This document shows positions 34,357 through 46,900 of a stretch of 64,000 nt of DNA, piece by piece. Each line of letters starts with the position of its first letter. Position 1 is the stretch's first letter. The translations under genes were made by a program, and so were the position numbers. The stretch comes from Selaginella tamariscina. Taxonomy: Eukaryota; Streptophyta; Lycopodiopsida; Selaginellales; Selaginellaceae. Where the stretch lies: NCBI GenBank assembly GCA_003024785.1, contig PUQB01000010.1:678740-742739 (forward strand), read 5' to 3'. Under the pieces are notes generated by a model. The model was not told where the DNA came from. It saw only the letters and a program-made list of their open reading frames with translations, and did not search any database.

Positions 34357-36041
34357 ATGTATATACGTAAGTTAGATTCTTCTAATGTCACATTGGGCAA
34401 AGCTGCTGTGCAAGTTGTCCTTGAGGAATTTGCTGATGTCTTCCCTCCCGAGCTACCTCATGGCTTACCACCTGCAAGAGGTGTGGAGCATGAGATTGTG
34501 TTGGAACAGGGTACGAAAGCCATTTACCGTAAGCCGTTCCGACTGAGCCATGCTGAGGAGCAAGAGGTTAAGAGACAAGTGATGGAGCTATTGGAATATG
34601 GCTTCATACAACCGAGCAAGTCTCCATTTGGTGCACCAGTATTGCTTGTCAGGAAGAAGGATGGCACCATGAGGATGTGCATAGACTACAGAGCTCTCAA
34701 CAAGCAAACAGTGAAGGACAGGATGCCCATGCCACGTGTGGATACTATCATGGATCATCTCGGTGGAGCCAGAGTGTTCACCAAGATAGACTTGCGTAGC
34801 GGGTATCATCAGATTGCTGTGAAGGAGGCAGATATCTACAAAACTGCTTTCAACACTAGCTTCGGGCATTTTGAGTTCACTGTTATGCCATTTGGCTTAA
34901 CAAATGCCCCAGCCACATTCACTCGGTTGATGACTGAGGTGTTTGGTGACTACTTGCATGACTTTGTGGAGATCTTCCTCGACGATATTCTTATTTACAG
35001 TAAGAATATGAAGGAGCATGTGGAGCATTTGCGGAGAGTTCTTCAATTGCTGAGGAGAACAAGCTCTATGCAAAGAAGAGCAAATGTGCATTTGCTCAGT
35101 GCGAAGTGGAGTATTTGGGTCACATTGTGACGCCAAGTGGAGTGAAGACTGATCCACAGAAGGTGGCAGTGGTGGAGCAATGGCCAGTTCCTAGCAATGC
35201 ACAAGAGTTACGGAGTTTCTTGGGCATGGCTGGTTATTACCGGCGGTATGTCAAGGATTATGCCAAGAAAGCTTCTCCGTTAACTAGGTTGCTAAGGAAG
35301 GACGTTCCCTTTGCATGGAGTGCTTCAGAGGAGAGCAGTTTCCAAGCTTTGAAACAAGCTTTGGTACGTGCACCAGTTTTATGTATTGCAGATCCCTCTA
35401 AGCCTTATGAGGTATCGTGTGATGCAAGTGGAGTGGCCATTGGAGCTGTACTTATGCAAGAGGGAAGGCCTATTGCTTATGAGAGTCGTACTTTGAATCC
35501 TGCAGAGCAACGGTACTCAACGTATGAGCAAGAACTACTGGCTATTGTTAATGCATTACGAGTTTGGAGGCACTATCTTTATGGTGCAAGTTTCAAGGTG
35601 TTTACAGATCACAAGCCTTTGGTGTATCTGTTCACACAGAAAGAGTTAAACTCTCGGCAAGCTCGCTGGATGGTTAAGCTCATGGAGTTTGGCGAATTTC
35701 CTATTGAGCATCGCGCAGGAAAGACTAACGTGGTGGCAGATGCTTTGTCACGCGTTAGGAGAGCCACAGTAGTGGGAGAATTCCAAACACGCTTATGTAA
35801 TGCATTAACAAGGACGGTCAGTGAGTTTAGCCAAGTAGTTCAACATGCTCAAGCACAAGACGCCGAGGTGCAGGAGCTCAGAGGACAGCTAGAGCCACCA
35901 TTCTCATTTCAGGATGGGGTTTTGTACTACAATGGCCGTGTGTACCTTCCTCGTGTGGACCATTTGATCAACCAGGTACTATATTTTCATCATGATCGCC
36001 CGGAGGCTGGTCATTTTGGGGGAGGAAAACGTATGAGTTGA
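34357..36041 (+). CDS. Element A reverse transcriptase and RNase H
   Basis: Two overlapping frames (34357-35130 and 35106-36041) that would form one domain if a single base were restored near 35050. RT motifs are [51 protein letters not shown] and [14 protein letters not shown], the last with the catalytic Asp pair. The connection reads [20 protein letters not shown]. RNase H acidic residues lie in [37 protein letters not shown] and [12 protein letters not shown]. It copies element RNA to DNA. Confidence 0.9.
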
Positions 36042-37102
36042 TCAAGAGGAGGTTCTACTGGAGGAATATGAAAGCTGATATCATAGAGTACTGCAGGACT
36101 TGTGACAAGTGTCAGCAAGTAAAGGTGCCCAGGGAGAAACCAGGTGGGCTATTAGTACCATTGCCTATTCCAGACAGGCGATGGGGCAGTATCTCTATGG
36201 ACTTTGTCACCCATTTGCCAAGGACACAGAGGCAGAATGAACAGGTGTGGGTCATTGTGGACAGGTTGACAAAGTTTGTCAAGTTAGTTCCCTTGGGGAA
36301 GAATGTGAATGCATCCGAGCTGGCTACGATGTATTTACAACATGTATTTCCTATCCACGGATTTCCAGATGATATTGTAAGTGATAGGGACTCCAAGTTC
36401 ACTTCTAGCTTTTGGAGAGGCTTTTCTAAGTGCATAGAAGTGAAGCTTAAGCTGTGTAGTGGAGATCATCCCGAAACAGATGGGCAAACAGAGAGGGTGA
36501 ACCAAGTTCTGGAAGATATGCTAAGGTGCACTATTAACCAGAAGGAAGGTCAGTGGGATAAGTATATTCCATTACTCGAGTTTGCTTATAATAACAGCCA
36601 GCACAGTGGCATTGGAATGAGTCCATACTATGCTATGTTTGGACGACATCCCAAGACAGCTTTTGAGCTCGGTTTAGCAAGTAAGAAGGCTCAAGGCAAC
36701 ATGGATGAGGAAGCTAAAGATCTGAGTGTTGAACTTGAAAACATTCAGAGTTTGTGCAAGAAGAACTTACAAGCAGCTCAGAGCCGAGCTATCAAGTTTG
36801 CTAATGAGAGAAGCTTCCAGGTGGGGGATTATGTATATCTCCGAGTGGTATTTGCCACACATGTAAGGCGGAACACAGTTGTGGCCTTACGGAAGGGACG
36901 CAATGATAAGTTGTCTCCCAGGTACTCAGGTCCTTATGAGATTCTGGAGCGTATCGGTAAGGTGGCATATCGACTACGGCTGCCAGAAGGAGTGAGGGTG
37001 CACCCAGTGTTTCACGTTAGCCAGTTAAAGAGAGTACTCACAAGGAACGAGTCCCGGGTAGATTCTTTGTGGATGTACGAGGCTAATGATAGGACCAATT
37101 GA
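36038..37102 (+). CDS. Element A integrase
   Basis: 354 codons, open throughout. The zinc-binding His pair is upstream in the previous frame ([14 protein letters not shown]), and the Cys pair is CRTCDKCQQVK. Catalytic DDE residues lie in SMDFVTHLPRT, VSDRDSKFTS and PETDGQTERVNQVLEDM. The C-terminal GPY block reads YSGPYEILERIGKVAYRL, then VHPVFHVSQLKR. The stop at 37100-37102 precedes the purine tract by about 40 bp. One missing A near 36030 separates it from RNase H. It inserts the cDNA into chromosomal DNA. Confidence 0.9.
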   Translation: MIKRRFYWRNMKADIIEYCRTCDKCQQVKVPREKPGGLLVPLPIPDRRWGSISMDFVTHLPRTQRQNEQVWVIVDRLTKFVKLVPLGKNVNASELATMYLQHVFPIHGFPDDIVSDRDSKFTSSFWRGFSKCIEVKLKLCSGDHPETDGQTERVNQVLEDMLRCTINQKEGQWDKYIPLLEFAYNNSQHSGIGMSPYYAMFGRHPKTAFELGLASKKAQGNMDEEAKDLSVELENIQSLCKKNLQAAQSRAIKFANERSFQVGDYVYLRVVFATHVRRNTVVALRKGRNDKLSPRYSGPYEILERIGKVAYRLRLPEGVRVHPVFHVSQLKRVLTRNESRVDSLWMYEANDRTN

Positions 37103-37150
37103 GTAAGTTATACTGCCCTTGAGGACAAGGACTTGCTAATGGGGGAGGAT

Positions 37151-37368
37151 TGTTATGACCCATATAACGAATCAAAGAATATTCCCCAGAAAGGTATAAG
37201 CTAGAATATTCCTAAGGAGCTATACCTAGATCTAAGAGAGAATTAAGGGCACACTATTATTGGAAGCCTTTCTTGGAGAGCAGCGTGTGGAGACTAGAGA
37301 CAGCTCGGGGAGGTCGGGTGGTATTGTGAGGGTCTCTAGATTGTACGTAGTGGTGTTGGTGCCTAACA
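37151..37368 (+). repeat. 3' LTR of element A
   Basis: 218 bp, TGTTATGACC...CCTAACA, followed by target duplication TTGGA. Carries a short 'gtggtgttggtg' duplication near its end that is absent from the 5' copy. Confidence 0.9.
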
Positions 37369-37373
37369 TTGGA

Positions 37374-37874
37374 CTACACTGTTTCGTTACAAACTCGCTT
37401 TTTCAAAACGAGACAATTTCTTTTATTAGTATCATAAAAACTAGTACTTAAGTATTTTGGTATCTTCTTAGTTAGTTAAAACATAAAGTACTTGTAATTA
37501 CTTTAATGTAGATACTTATATAGATTTTCTATATTAATTTAATTTTAATAAACTTACATTCAGAATTAACATTTCACTATACATATAAAGTTATGCCTTT
37601 TGAGATTTTAAAAAGTACTTAAATAAGTTATTAAAAAAAATCTCTCCAACATACATTTAAAAATGCAACTTTGTTCATTTTGAATTGTGACTTAAACATG
37701 TAACCCAAACATGTTATCAAATTAAAACTCAAACATGCTATTAATTTTTATATTCATAACAAATATAATAATTTAAAATATGTTTATGGAAAAAGCATGT
37801 ATTAATATAATTATATGTCAAAAGGCACAAATGCAAAGTATTTATGGGCCATTTAATAACATATTTAAAATTTA
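37374..37874. other. AT-rich spacer
   Basis: No gene or repeat recognised. It contains two 'aaacatg' rich lines near 37690-37740. Confidence 0.5.
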
Positions 37875-38336
37875 TGTATTCAATAAGGAACTCTCTTACA
37901 TATACCCTACCTTATTTATGTGACGGAGCCCCCCCTCTTTTCCTATATGTGTAAGTGGGTTGGCACATAATGTCAGCCCCTTAGTTAACGAGATGAGCTT
38001 ACCTTAAACCTAACTCCTACCCCTAAACCCTACCCCATGGGAGGGAATTTTAGGAACCCTAGAGTTAACCCTACTTAAACATGCCAAACTCATTTGTGCT
38101 AACCAAAAAACATAATTGAAATGTTAAAATCGAGAGAGAGTTTTCTAGAAAGTAAATGTTACCTTCGCTTAGAGTTTCTTGCGATATCTAGGGATAACTG
38201 GCCAGACTATCCTTAAATACCTAAGTGCACCAAGTAGGGATATTTCTCATTACATCTAGGGTTCGTCACATAATTCAGTAAGTAACAATAATCAATCTTC
38301 AAAGTAAAGGGTTGAGTCATAGTAAAAACTATGACA
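37875..38336 (-). repeat. LTR-like repeat H, copy 1
   Basis: Ends '..aaactatgaca' at 38336 and shares 'cttatttatgtgacggagcc', 'cctaaccc', 'gttaccttcgcttagagttt' and 'aagtgcac' with copies at 41207-41712 and 60931-61439. On the minus strand it begins TGTCATAG and ends near '..ataca', consistent with an LTR. Confidence 0.65.
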
Positions 38337-39394
38337 ACTGGCTACCATAGTCCTGTATGTAGGAGCTTCCTGGTTATTTTCTCCTCACCAAAATGTTTAT
38401 CACCAGGTCTCACATGTGCTAAGCAAAGTATCTCGTAGATTTCCCACCCTAGGGGACATCTCTAGAGAATGTTATTTCTCCCCCACTTATATAGTTGATC
38501 ACTGATCAGCTGGAACAATAAGCACTTTTGGACGAGGCTACATAAGTGGCTAGGAGACATCTTGAGAAGCCTGTTCATTCCATTACTGAGGTAGCGATGT
38601 ATCAGTTGTTGCCACTTTGGGATTTCCCTGTTGCTTGTTTGCAAGAGGTCACACTGTTCTAATGCGGCTTCAAAGATGTTAGCATTTGATATGTTGAGTA
38701 AGTGGTGCAGACTCAATGCATTCACCGCTCGGTATCCTAGACAAGAGATCAGAGGATATATGTAACTTACCCGCCTTGTGAATCACAATGAAATCAAACT
38801 TCTACAACAAGAGAATCCACCTTACTAGTCATCTTGTCAGTTGTGGCTTGTTGACTAGATAAAGTAGGGCGTGGTGATCTGCAATTAGCACAAAGTGGTT
38901 GCCCAAGAGATAGTGACAGAACTTTGAGACCCTGTAGATCATTACTAGGCATTGCCAAGTAGTTGCGTTCAATCTGTGTCATGAGCTGACTCCTATATGC
39001 TATAGGGTGCAACATCCACAATTTATCTTCTTGGGACAAAATGATGCCTACTACTATGTTGGATCCATCTATATGTAGGTGGAATTATCGATTCCAATTC
39101 AATGGGATGAGGATGGTGCTTTCACCAATTGGCACTTTATGTCTTTAACGCCATTTGTTAGTTGACAGTCCACTCATATGATACTTCCTTTGTGAGCAAT
39201 TTAATCATTGGTTGGGCCCTATCAATGTACTATTTGATGAACTTGCAGTAGAAGGCTACATTTCCCAAGAATTCCTTGAGCTCGGTAACATTCTAGGGAT
39301 GTGGCATTTCTACTATCACCCACATCGATCTCGGGTTTACTATGATGCCCTCCTTAAATACGATGTGTTCTAGCAGCTTCCCTGCAGTCATGCC
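38337..39394 (-). pseudogene. Gypsy pol fragment F (RT thumb, RNase H, pre-integrase)
   Basis: On the minus strand, right to left, it reads RT connection KLLEHIVFKEGIIVNPR and FLGNVAFYCKFIK (39380-39230), RNase H LHPIAYRSQLMTQIERNYLA (about 39010-38950), and the linker CLLFQLISDQLYKWGR (about 38530-38480), a block that precedes integrase zinc fingers. It has stops and frame changes. It ends abruptly at the LTR starting 39395. It may be the pol of the H-family element whose LTR is at 37875-38336. Confidence 0.6.
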
Positions 39395-39742
39395 TATCAC
39401 GACCTTGTGCAAAGGGCGAAACCTTTAGAACAAAGGCAGAACCTTTGAGCTGAAAGGAGGAGATTGTATTCAAAAGAGAAATGAATACAAAATGAAACAC
39501 AAGGCCGAAAACTGGTGTTGAATGATTTTGAGAAACCTAGAACTAGAACCTTGTTTATATATCTGAGGTCTTGAGGATTGTGTGGTTCACAACTGATCTA
39601 GAACATGCGTATGAATATATGCCTTGATGTTGATGGTGTAATTCAGTATCCAGGATCATACAGACAAGTTGGCTAACACATATGTGTTTTAGCGGAAGGT
39701 CTCGGGTTCAAGTCTTATGAAAGGTAAGAAATAACCCATGAT
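39395..39742 (-). repeat. LTR of E family (element G, or solo)
   Basis: Highly similar to 10258-10625 in the same orientation. It starts 'tatcacgacc', a G-to-A change of the TGTCACGACC end. It contains minus-strand TATATAA (39553-39561) and the self-primer donor TTGAATGATT (plus strand 39518-39527). It is followed at once by the tandem array. Confidence 0.75.
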
Positions 39743-41206
39743 GAGTAGTAAGCTAAACTAAATGGTGATGGAGGACCATGGCGCTTGTTGACAAGCTTAG
39801 GAACCCTAGGACAGCATCAAACTAAATGGTGATGGAGGACCATGGCGATTGTTGACAAGCTTAGGAACCCTAGGACAGCATCAAACTAAATGGTGATGGA
39901 GAATCCATTCAGCATCATCACTAAATGGTGATGGAGGACCATGGCGGTTGTTGACAAGCTTAGGAACCCTAGGACAGCATCAAACTAAATGGTGATGGAG
40001 AATCCATTCAGCATCATCACTAAATGGTGATGGAGGACCATGGCGGTTGTTGACAAGCTTAGGAACCCTAGGACAGCATCAAACTAAATGGTGATGGAGG
40101 ACCATGGCGATTGTTGACAAGCTTAGGAACCCTAGGACAGCATCAAACTAAATGGTGATGGAGGACCATGGCGATTGTTGACAAGCTTAGGAACCCTAGG
40201 ACAGCATCAAACTAAATGGTGATGGAGAATCCATTCAGCATCATCACTAAATGGTGATGGAGGACCATGGCGGTTGTTGACAAGCTTAGGAACCCTAGGA
40301 CAGCATCAAACTAAATGGTGATGGAGGACCATGGCGCTTGTTGACAAGCTTAGGAACCCTAGGACAGCATCAAACTAAATGGTGATGGAGGACCATGGCG
40401 CTTGTTGACAAGCTTAGGAACCTAGGACATCATCAAACTAAATGGTGATAGGAACCCTAGGACAGCATCAAACTAAATGGTGATGGAGGACCATGGCGAT
40501 TGTTGACAAGCTTAGGAACCCTAGGACAGCATCAAACTAAATGGTGATGGAGAATCCATTCAGCATCATCACTAAATGGTGGAGGACCATGGCGGTTGTT
40601 GACAAGCTTAGGAACCCTAGGACAGCATCAAACTAAATGGTGATGGAGGACCATGGCAATTGTTGACAAGCTTAGGAACCCTAGGACAGCATCAAACTAA
40701 ATGGTGATGGAGGACCATGGCGGTTGTTGACAAGCTTAGGAACCCTCAAACTAAATGGTGATGGAGAATCCAACCCTAGGACAGCATCAAACTAAATGGT
40801 GATGGAGGACCATGGCGCTTGTTGACAAGCTTAGGAACCCTCACTCCTTACATACTCTACCTTATTTATGTGACAGAGCCCCCTCCCCTCTTAGCATCAT
40901 CACCCTCACTAGGATAGCATCAAACTAAATGGTGATGGATTCTTTGGTGATGGAGAATCCATTCAGCATCATCACCCTGACTAGGACAGCATCAAACCAG
41001 CATCAAACTAAATGGTGATGGAGAATCCATTCAGCATCATCACCCTGACTAGGACATCATCAAACTAAATGGTGATGGAGGACCATGGCGGTTGTTGACA
41101 AGCTTAAGAACCCTCACTCCTTACATACTCTACCTTATTTATGTGATGGAGCCCCCCTCCCTTCTTTTCCTCATCAAACTAAATGGTGATGGAGGACCAT
41201 GGCGAT
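39743..41206. repeat. 64-bp tandem array with E-integrase and LTR-H parts
   Basis: About twenty units, mostly 64 bp, contain 'aggacagcatcaaactaaat', 'ggtgatggaggaccatggcg' and 'ttgttgacaagcttaggaac'. A longer variant adds 'gaatccattcagcatcatc'. The first two thirds match element E integrase DNA (6755-6832), and the last third matches the beginning of LTR-like repeat H. Units near 40840-41200 also carry 30-60 bp more of the H repeat. No ORF is maintained. Confidence 0.85.
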
Positions 41207-41712
41207 TATTGACAAACTTAGGAACCCTCACTCCTACATACTCTACCTTATTTATGTGACGGAGCCCCCCCCCCCCCCCCTCCTTTTCCTGAATGTGTAA
41301 GTGGGCATTAGTAGCCCCTTATTAAGTTAATGAGAGAGTGTTTAACTTAGCCTAACTCTAACCCTAAAACCCTACCAAGGGGGTGGGGTTTTTTAGGGCG
41401 TGGGTTAGGGCAACCCTAGGATTAGGTCAACCCTAGGGGTGTTCCTAACCCTACTAAACACGCCGAACTCATTATATTAACCAATCAGCCTAACTGGGAC
41501 GTCAAAATTGGGGTGAATATTTTAGAAGGTAAGTGTTACCTTCGCTTAGAGTTTCTCACGACTTCTAAGATAACCGGCCGGACTACCCTTAAACACTCAA
41601 GTGCACTAAGCAAGGCTGTTTCTCACTACATCTAAGGTCCGTCAACATAGTACAGTAGGTAATAACAATTAACATCCAAAGTAAAGGGTCGAGTCATGGT
41701 AAAACTATGACA
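41207..41712 (-). repeat. LTR-like repeat H, copy 2
   Basis: Similar to copy 3 over its length (poly-C after 'gacggagcc', 'aagggggtggggttttttag', 'caaccctaggattaggtcaa', 'cttcgcttagagtttct'). It ends '..aaaactatgaca' at 41712. Next to it, the minus strand has the purine-rich 'aaaggtgtggagtg', a plausible polypurine tract, which supports minus-strand LTR orientation. Confidence 0.65.
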
Positions 41713-43922
41713 CACTCCACACCTTTGAAAAATGTCAACGTCCTCGTTGACGTCTAACTCCAAGACTAGATAATATTAGAAAAAATTAACCAAAACTAAC
41801 TCTATGTGGAGTCAGCCAAAAGTTCACATAAGTTTTATTATCCCCTTGCATTATGCGAAACCAAGTACTTTGAACTGTCATTCACTAAGTCGTAAACCCA
41901 GCTGTCGGAGGCACCACCTGCGACATGAAGTCAGTTAGAGACCTTTTGCACGTCTGTAAAGTCTGTCACCCGACACACACAACACTGGTTAATTTCTTTA
42001 CTTAACTAGAATTTATATTGGAGGCCTCTAGTTAGTGTTGTTGCCGACCCTTAGTTAACAAGAATAAAGGCTTGCTTTATTCCTTAATATCAAACGCTGT
42101 TGACGACCATGTCGTCTTAGCACACAACAAGCACTTAGACATCCATCTCAAGTGCTTAACCGAACGCCTTCACGTTTCTTTGATTTCCCAATGGTTCCAC
42201 ATTTCTATATGTACGAATTATAACTTCACATTTCTATTTCTCATTACCCCTTTACATAAGGGTTCGTACTATACCTATCCCCATTAGTATATAGCTATGT
42301 CAGACTAGGTATGAAACTTTATCGGAATCAAGCTCTTTTTCGATACTAGAGTATTTCTCTTGAAACCTTATTCTTTGTAGACATGTCAATCTGGCCAGAG
42401 GCAATCACAGAGGCGCATGGCTGTACACATGTATACAACAAGGTCATGCCAACTTGAAATTAACCCATCCACTTGATGTGTTATTGATATAACTTCATTC
42501 CCAATGGGAATTAAATTTAGATCAAATCTATTACCAAGTGTAATAGCACTAATATTCACTTTTTTGCAACCGACTTTGTACTCTTTCATAACATTGATCA
42601 ATTCAGGGATCAGATAAACTAACATATCTTTCTTACAAACCAATGTGGAAACCAGGAAATTTAACCCATCTCTAGTGCCTCAATTGACAACCTTTAGTTA
42701 ACACATCTCTTAATTGTCACTTTCATTGTACTCATTCCCCAAATAACACATAGATGCTGTTCAATAATTCTTAACTCTTTATCTCACTAAGTTTAAAAAT
42801 ACCAAATTTTAAAACTTAATTTTCATAATAAGAATCTCCCTGAACTTGTAATACTTCATGCCGCTATAACATTATATCTATTTCCAACTCTCAAACTAAT
42901 TAAATAAATGTTCCCAAACACTATACCAAATTATAGCATTTCATTAATTCAAGCAATTAGTGTTTTGGATAAGCAAGTTCAACCTAATCCTTAATCCATA
43001 AATAATTGCAATTTCGATATTGATACTCTTGAACGGATAACGATCGTCTTAACATTCAAATCCTAAGTTTACCAACTAGTTGTTACACTAGCGGATATAA
43101 CCTTACAATCATATCAATTTATCGAAATGCTACAATTATAATATAGATATAGTCTTAGTTTATATGAACTGAACTTCAATTTTGAAACGAAAATATAATG
43201 TCACAACAAATTCCGAGGAACTTTGTTCAGAGATTAAGAGGAATCATGAACTAGTGTCTAGTTCATCTAACTGATTTAGTAAATATCAACTCCCTTATAA
43301 ATATTATCATAACACTAAAATGTCATACTAACTTCATGTTTTATTCATACCTTATAATTTAATAGATCTCCCCAAACATGAATAAGATATGTAGTTCAAT
43401 ACATCGAACTAAGAATGCAAGTTGTAACTAAAATGGGCATGGCTATAGTCCCATTTCCTAATAATTAGCAATTTTAGCTATTTAATTAGCATTTTCTAAT
43501 ATTAAAGGAATATTCTTTAGAATATATGTTTGAAAAGAGAATATTCTTTAGAATATTCTATTTTGTATTCTACCCTTTAATAAATTATAGCATTCATTGA
43601 ACAAAAATTAATAACATTATAAAAGTAGAATGTATTAAATTATATAATATATTGCCTAATATAACAATTAAGGAAGAGCATAAGAGGTACATTATATAAA
43701 TATTGATGTTGTTATTAAAATATTAATATTTAAATATAACATTATTAATTAAAAATTTGTAGTAGTAATAATATATATATATAAAATCCTATAATAATAT
43801 AGTCAATCTTCCATATCATTTTTTAAATTTATATAGTTAAGTATACAATTTGGTACTATTATTAAAGAGTTTATAATAATTATGAATATTAAATATATGA
43901 TATTTATAATTTTGTAATTGCT
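41713..43922. other. Non-coding, possible decayed retroelement interior
   Basis: The first 50 bp on the minus strand could be the end of a gypsy pol. The rest lacks recognisable domains. An 85-codon minus ORF (42386-42643) has no family match I know. From 42.6 kb on the DNA is AT-rich, with 'gaatattctttagaatatt' palindromic pieces near 43510 and 43540. Confidence 0.4.
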
Positions 43923-46900
43923 TTAAGCTTCAGAAAACATACATTCCCTTGCAGTTTTGTTAATCGTGACTTTATCAACGCTTCTTGACATCCACCCATA
44001 TCGAATGGATTTAACATTTATAAAACATGCTGGGTCTTTTTGATTGGGAGACCATGTTTTCTCTAGGCATCCATTATATCTTTCGCTCTCCTTCTCGTGT
44101 CGCCTTTTTTGTGGTTTGAACCATGCAACCTTAACAATACTATTTTTTGTGATTACTTCAGGTGTGTCGATAATTTGACCCATCCAAATAGGCTGATTAT
44201 ATGACGCATCTGGAGTAATGAGAACCATCATTAGTTTTTGAAGATCCTTGCAGCAATCAAAGTATGCTTTAGGTTTTTGGTTCCTTTGTCCAACAAAGTG
44301 TGGGGTTTGCACTTCCACATCACTACTGGCTTCTATGTCGTCTATGCTCAGTGATGTCATTTCAATCTCCTCTCGCCACCTTGTTTTAGGCCAGAAAGGG
44401 TGTTGCAATTCTGTACTTGTGACAGTAGGCCCTTCCAACTCTCGAACAACAGTCTCCCAATAGTTGACCACATGCTTATATAGTTCTGAGTAACCAGTTG
44501 CCTTATCAGAATTCTTTGGCATCGATTTTTGAACCCATGCCACATATTTTTTGATGCCATCAATAATAACCTCTTGTTCCTTGAGCTGGGCACTCAATGG
44601 AATAGGGTCTGGTTGTCCTTCTGGGAGAAGTGGCTTTCCATCCTCTCCACTTTTGAAGAGCATTAAGCCCTCTTTCGGTAACCACTCCTGCTCTGATGGC
44701 CGTAACTTGTACTGCATAATAGGTATACCATCTCGTATGGAGAAAAAGAATTGTAGCGGCACAAGGTGACCAACTAAAGAATCACTCCCTTCTTTTATAT
44801 ACTCCTTGAGAAATTTTTTGAAGTCTGGCACCTCAGTCACAAGCAAAGCACAACTTTTTTTGGAGATGCAATTTTCAAAAAGATTCATCATATGCGGTAA
44901 GGTAAGTGCACTTGTCCTTTTTGTAGAGTTGGAGACCTTGCTGAAGAACGCATCAATATCTTCATGAGTGTGACCAACCATAAGGAAACTGAGCGTGATT
45001 GTTTCAAACACACCTTTGGCAACAAGCATTGACAAGTATGCTAGCACATATCTAGAAAATAAAAGTAAGTATGAGCTTGAGAAACCCTTAAGTAAAATGA
45101 TTTACCTATTTTTGTTCTCGCCTGCACAATTATCCATCTGTAAAAGCAAATGACGAGGAAGCTTATTTGATGTTGAGGACACATGTACACTATTTGAGCT
45201 AGATCCCTCCACTGAACCTGAACTCTCAACAGGGCCATCTGTTTTTTGTGCAGGTTGCTGACAATGCCTCTCATATTCCCAAGTAGCCTCAAGTGCAGAC
45301 GTGTTCATGAGAGCATTATGTAAAGGTTGAAGGTGTTGTTTCTTCACTTTGAGATCACTGATAGGACTTGTCTGTGAGTGGGCTTCAAGGTTTCTGAAAC
45401 ACATGGCTAACGACCCAATAGTGAAATTGGAGTCGCTAGACCAATGTGGAAGTGAAAAGTGTCCATATGACTCACAACCGTGTCCATGTGTTAGCACACC
45501 TGTCAATGAAATCGGAAGTTTCATGACATTTCCAAGGCACTTTGGTGTTGCAAAGAGCTTTGGAATGCTGGTCTTTGAATGATCCATCTTGTCATGGATC
45601 AAGCACAGGTACTCTGATGGGCGTGACACAGAAAGCATGCGGTGTGCATAGTACTGAGACCGGCAAGTTTGTTGTGCAATCATGTGGGCCTCCATCTTCC
45701 TTTGAATGGTAGTGATCTCCACCAAGGTTTTTGCACAAGCCTCTGCAGCCTTCAATGATGTACAAGTGTCACACTTAGAAAAGCTAGAGTGTTTTGCAAT
45801 CTCCACATCCTTAAAATGAGTATTCCATATGTTGTTGAAGGTACCAGTGCAGATTGCTTGGAGCCCCATCAAACTGAGGCACTTGTTCACATGTTCACAC
45901 AGTTTCAATTGAGTGTAGATTGAAGGCAAAACCTTGAGATTTTCCCTGACCCCTGCATTTGTGGTTCGGCATTTGTGAGGCATCCTGTCTGCATTTGCTT
46001 CCACAAAAGCCTTGAGTATCTCTATGGCTGCCATGATGTGAGAGCGGGTTTTGACCAAGCGAGTGTTCCCATGAACTGAGGTTCGCGCTCCATCTAGCCA
46101 CTCATCCCTCCGGTAGAACGTGGTCTTTGGGATCCCGTATATACTGTACCAAGCTTTGAAGCAGATGGCCACCTTATTAAATACCATGGATGTACTCTGA
46201 TAACCTGTGTCCGAGGCCATTCCATCAATACACCCAGTTAGTGCAGCATATACAAACTCATGCCTTTGCTTTTGGGTGAGCATACGAAAGACATGTCTAC
46301 ATTGGGTAATTTCATTCCGGTCTGCCATCTGACAACACTTTCGGAAGATGTAGGATCCATCTTTACCCTCTTGCTGAAACTTGTAGGGGAAGATCTACAA
46401 CCCATGAATCGCCTTTTTCTTACAATAGGACCAATGCAAGGAACCTCTTCAAATATGAGTTGTTCTTCCGGGTTGTTTATTATGAAATCCAACCCAGAAT
46501 ATGTTGAACCATCTTGCCGTCTTAATTCAGATGTTCGCCACCTCACGAGGGATCCAGGATACAATGTGCCATTAGGTGAAACCTCTGTCACAACTACACC
46601 CACGAAGTCGGACCCTAGTTTCTCTTCTGACACTGCTTCCATTGGATTTATAGCTGTGATGATGCCTCTTCCGACTTCAATCTCACGAAGAAAGAGAATC
46701 ACCTCATCCATCACAGCAGGCAAGCCATCATCTGGTAAACTCGTGCTACTATTTGTTTGTGACTCTGCATATTCTGTGTCAGCCTTGACTTCATCCAAAT
46801 TCCACAATACAGGAGAACCCTCCTCAAATTCCATTCCCAGAACCTCAACATGCTTGTAAATGGTGTTCACCCATACGTACACACAAGATCCTTGGGCAAT

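Larger units (their letters stand above)
32550..37368 (+). mobile_element. Complete Ty3/gypsy element A
   Basis: LTRs at 32550-32763 (214 bp) and 37151-37368 (218 bp), flanked by perfect five-base duplications TTGGA (32545-32549 and 37369-37373). A primer site follows the 5' LTR and the purine tract 'gggggaggat' precedes the 3' LTR. The domain order is gag, zinc knuckle, protease, RT, RNase H, integrase, with a GPY motif but no chromodomain. The two LTRs are very similar, so insertion is fairly recent. Gag has in-frame stops, and pol breaks at about 35050 and 36035 by one base each. Confidence 0.95.

Noticed and set aside
37875..38336. Copy 1 and copy 2 of repeat H as the two LTRs of one element
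   Set aside because: The material between them is a mix of other elements (fragment F, an E-type LTR and the array) and no matching target duplication was found.
43480..43570. Terminal inverted repeats of the 44-57.5 kb locus based on GAATATTC motifs
   Set aside because: GAATATTC-type motifs are common throughout the AT-rich parts of the window, and I found no longer inverted match between the two flanks.
46260..46859. 199-codon plus-strand ORF
   Set aside because: Antisense to the transposase-like gene, whose minus-strand reading has recognisable motifs and splice sites.
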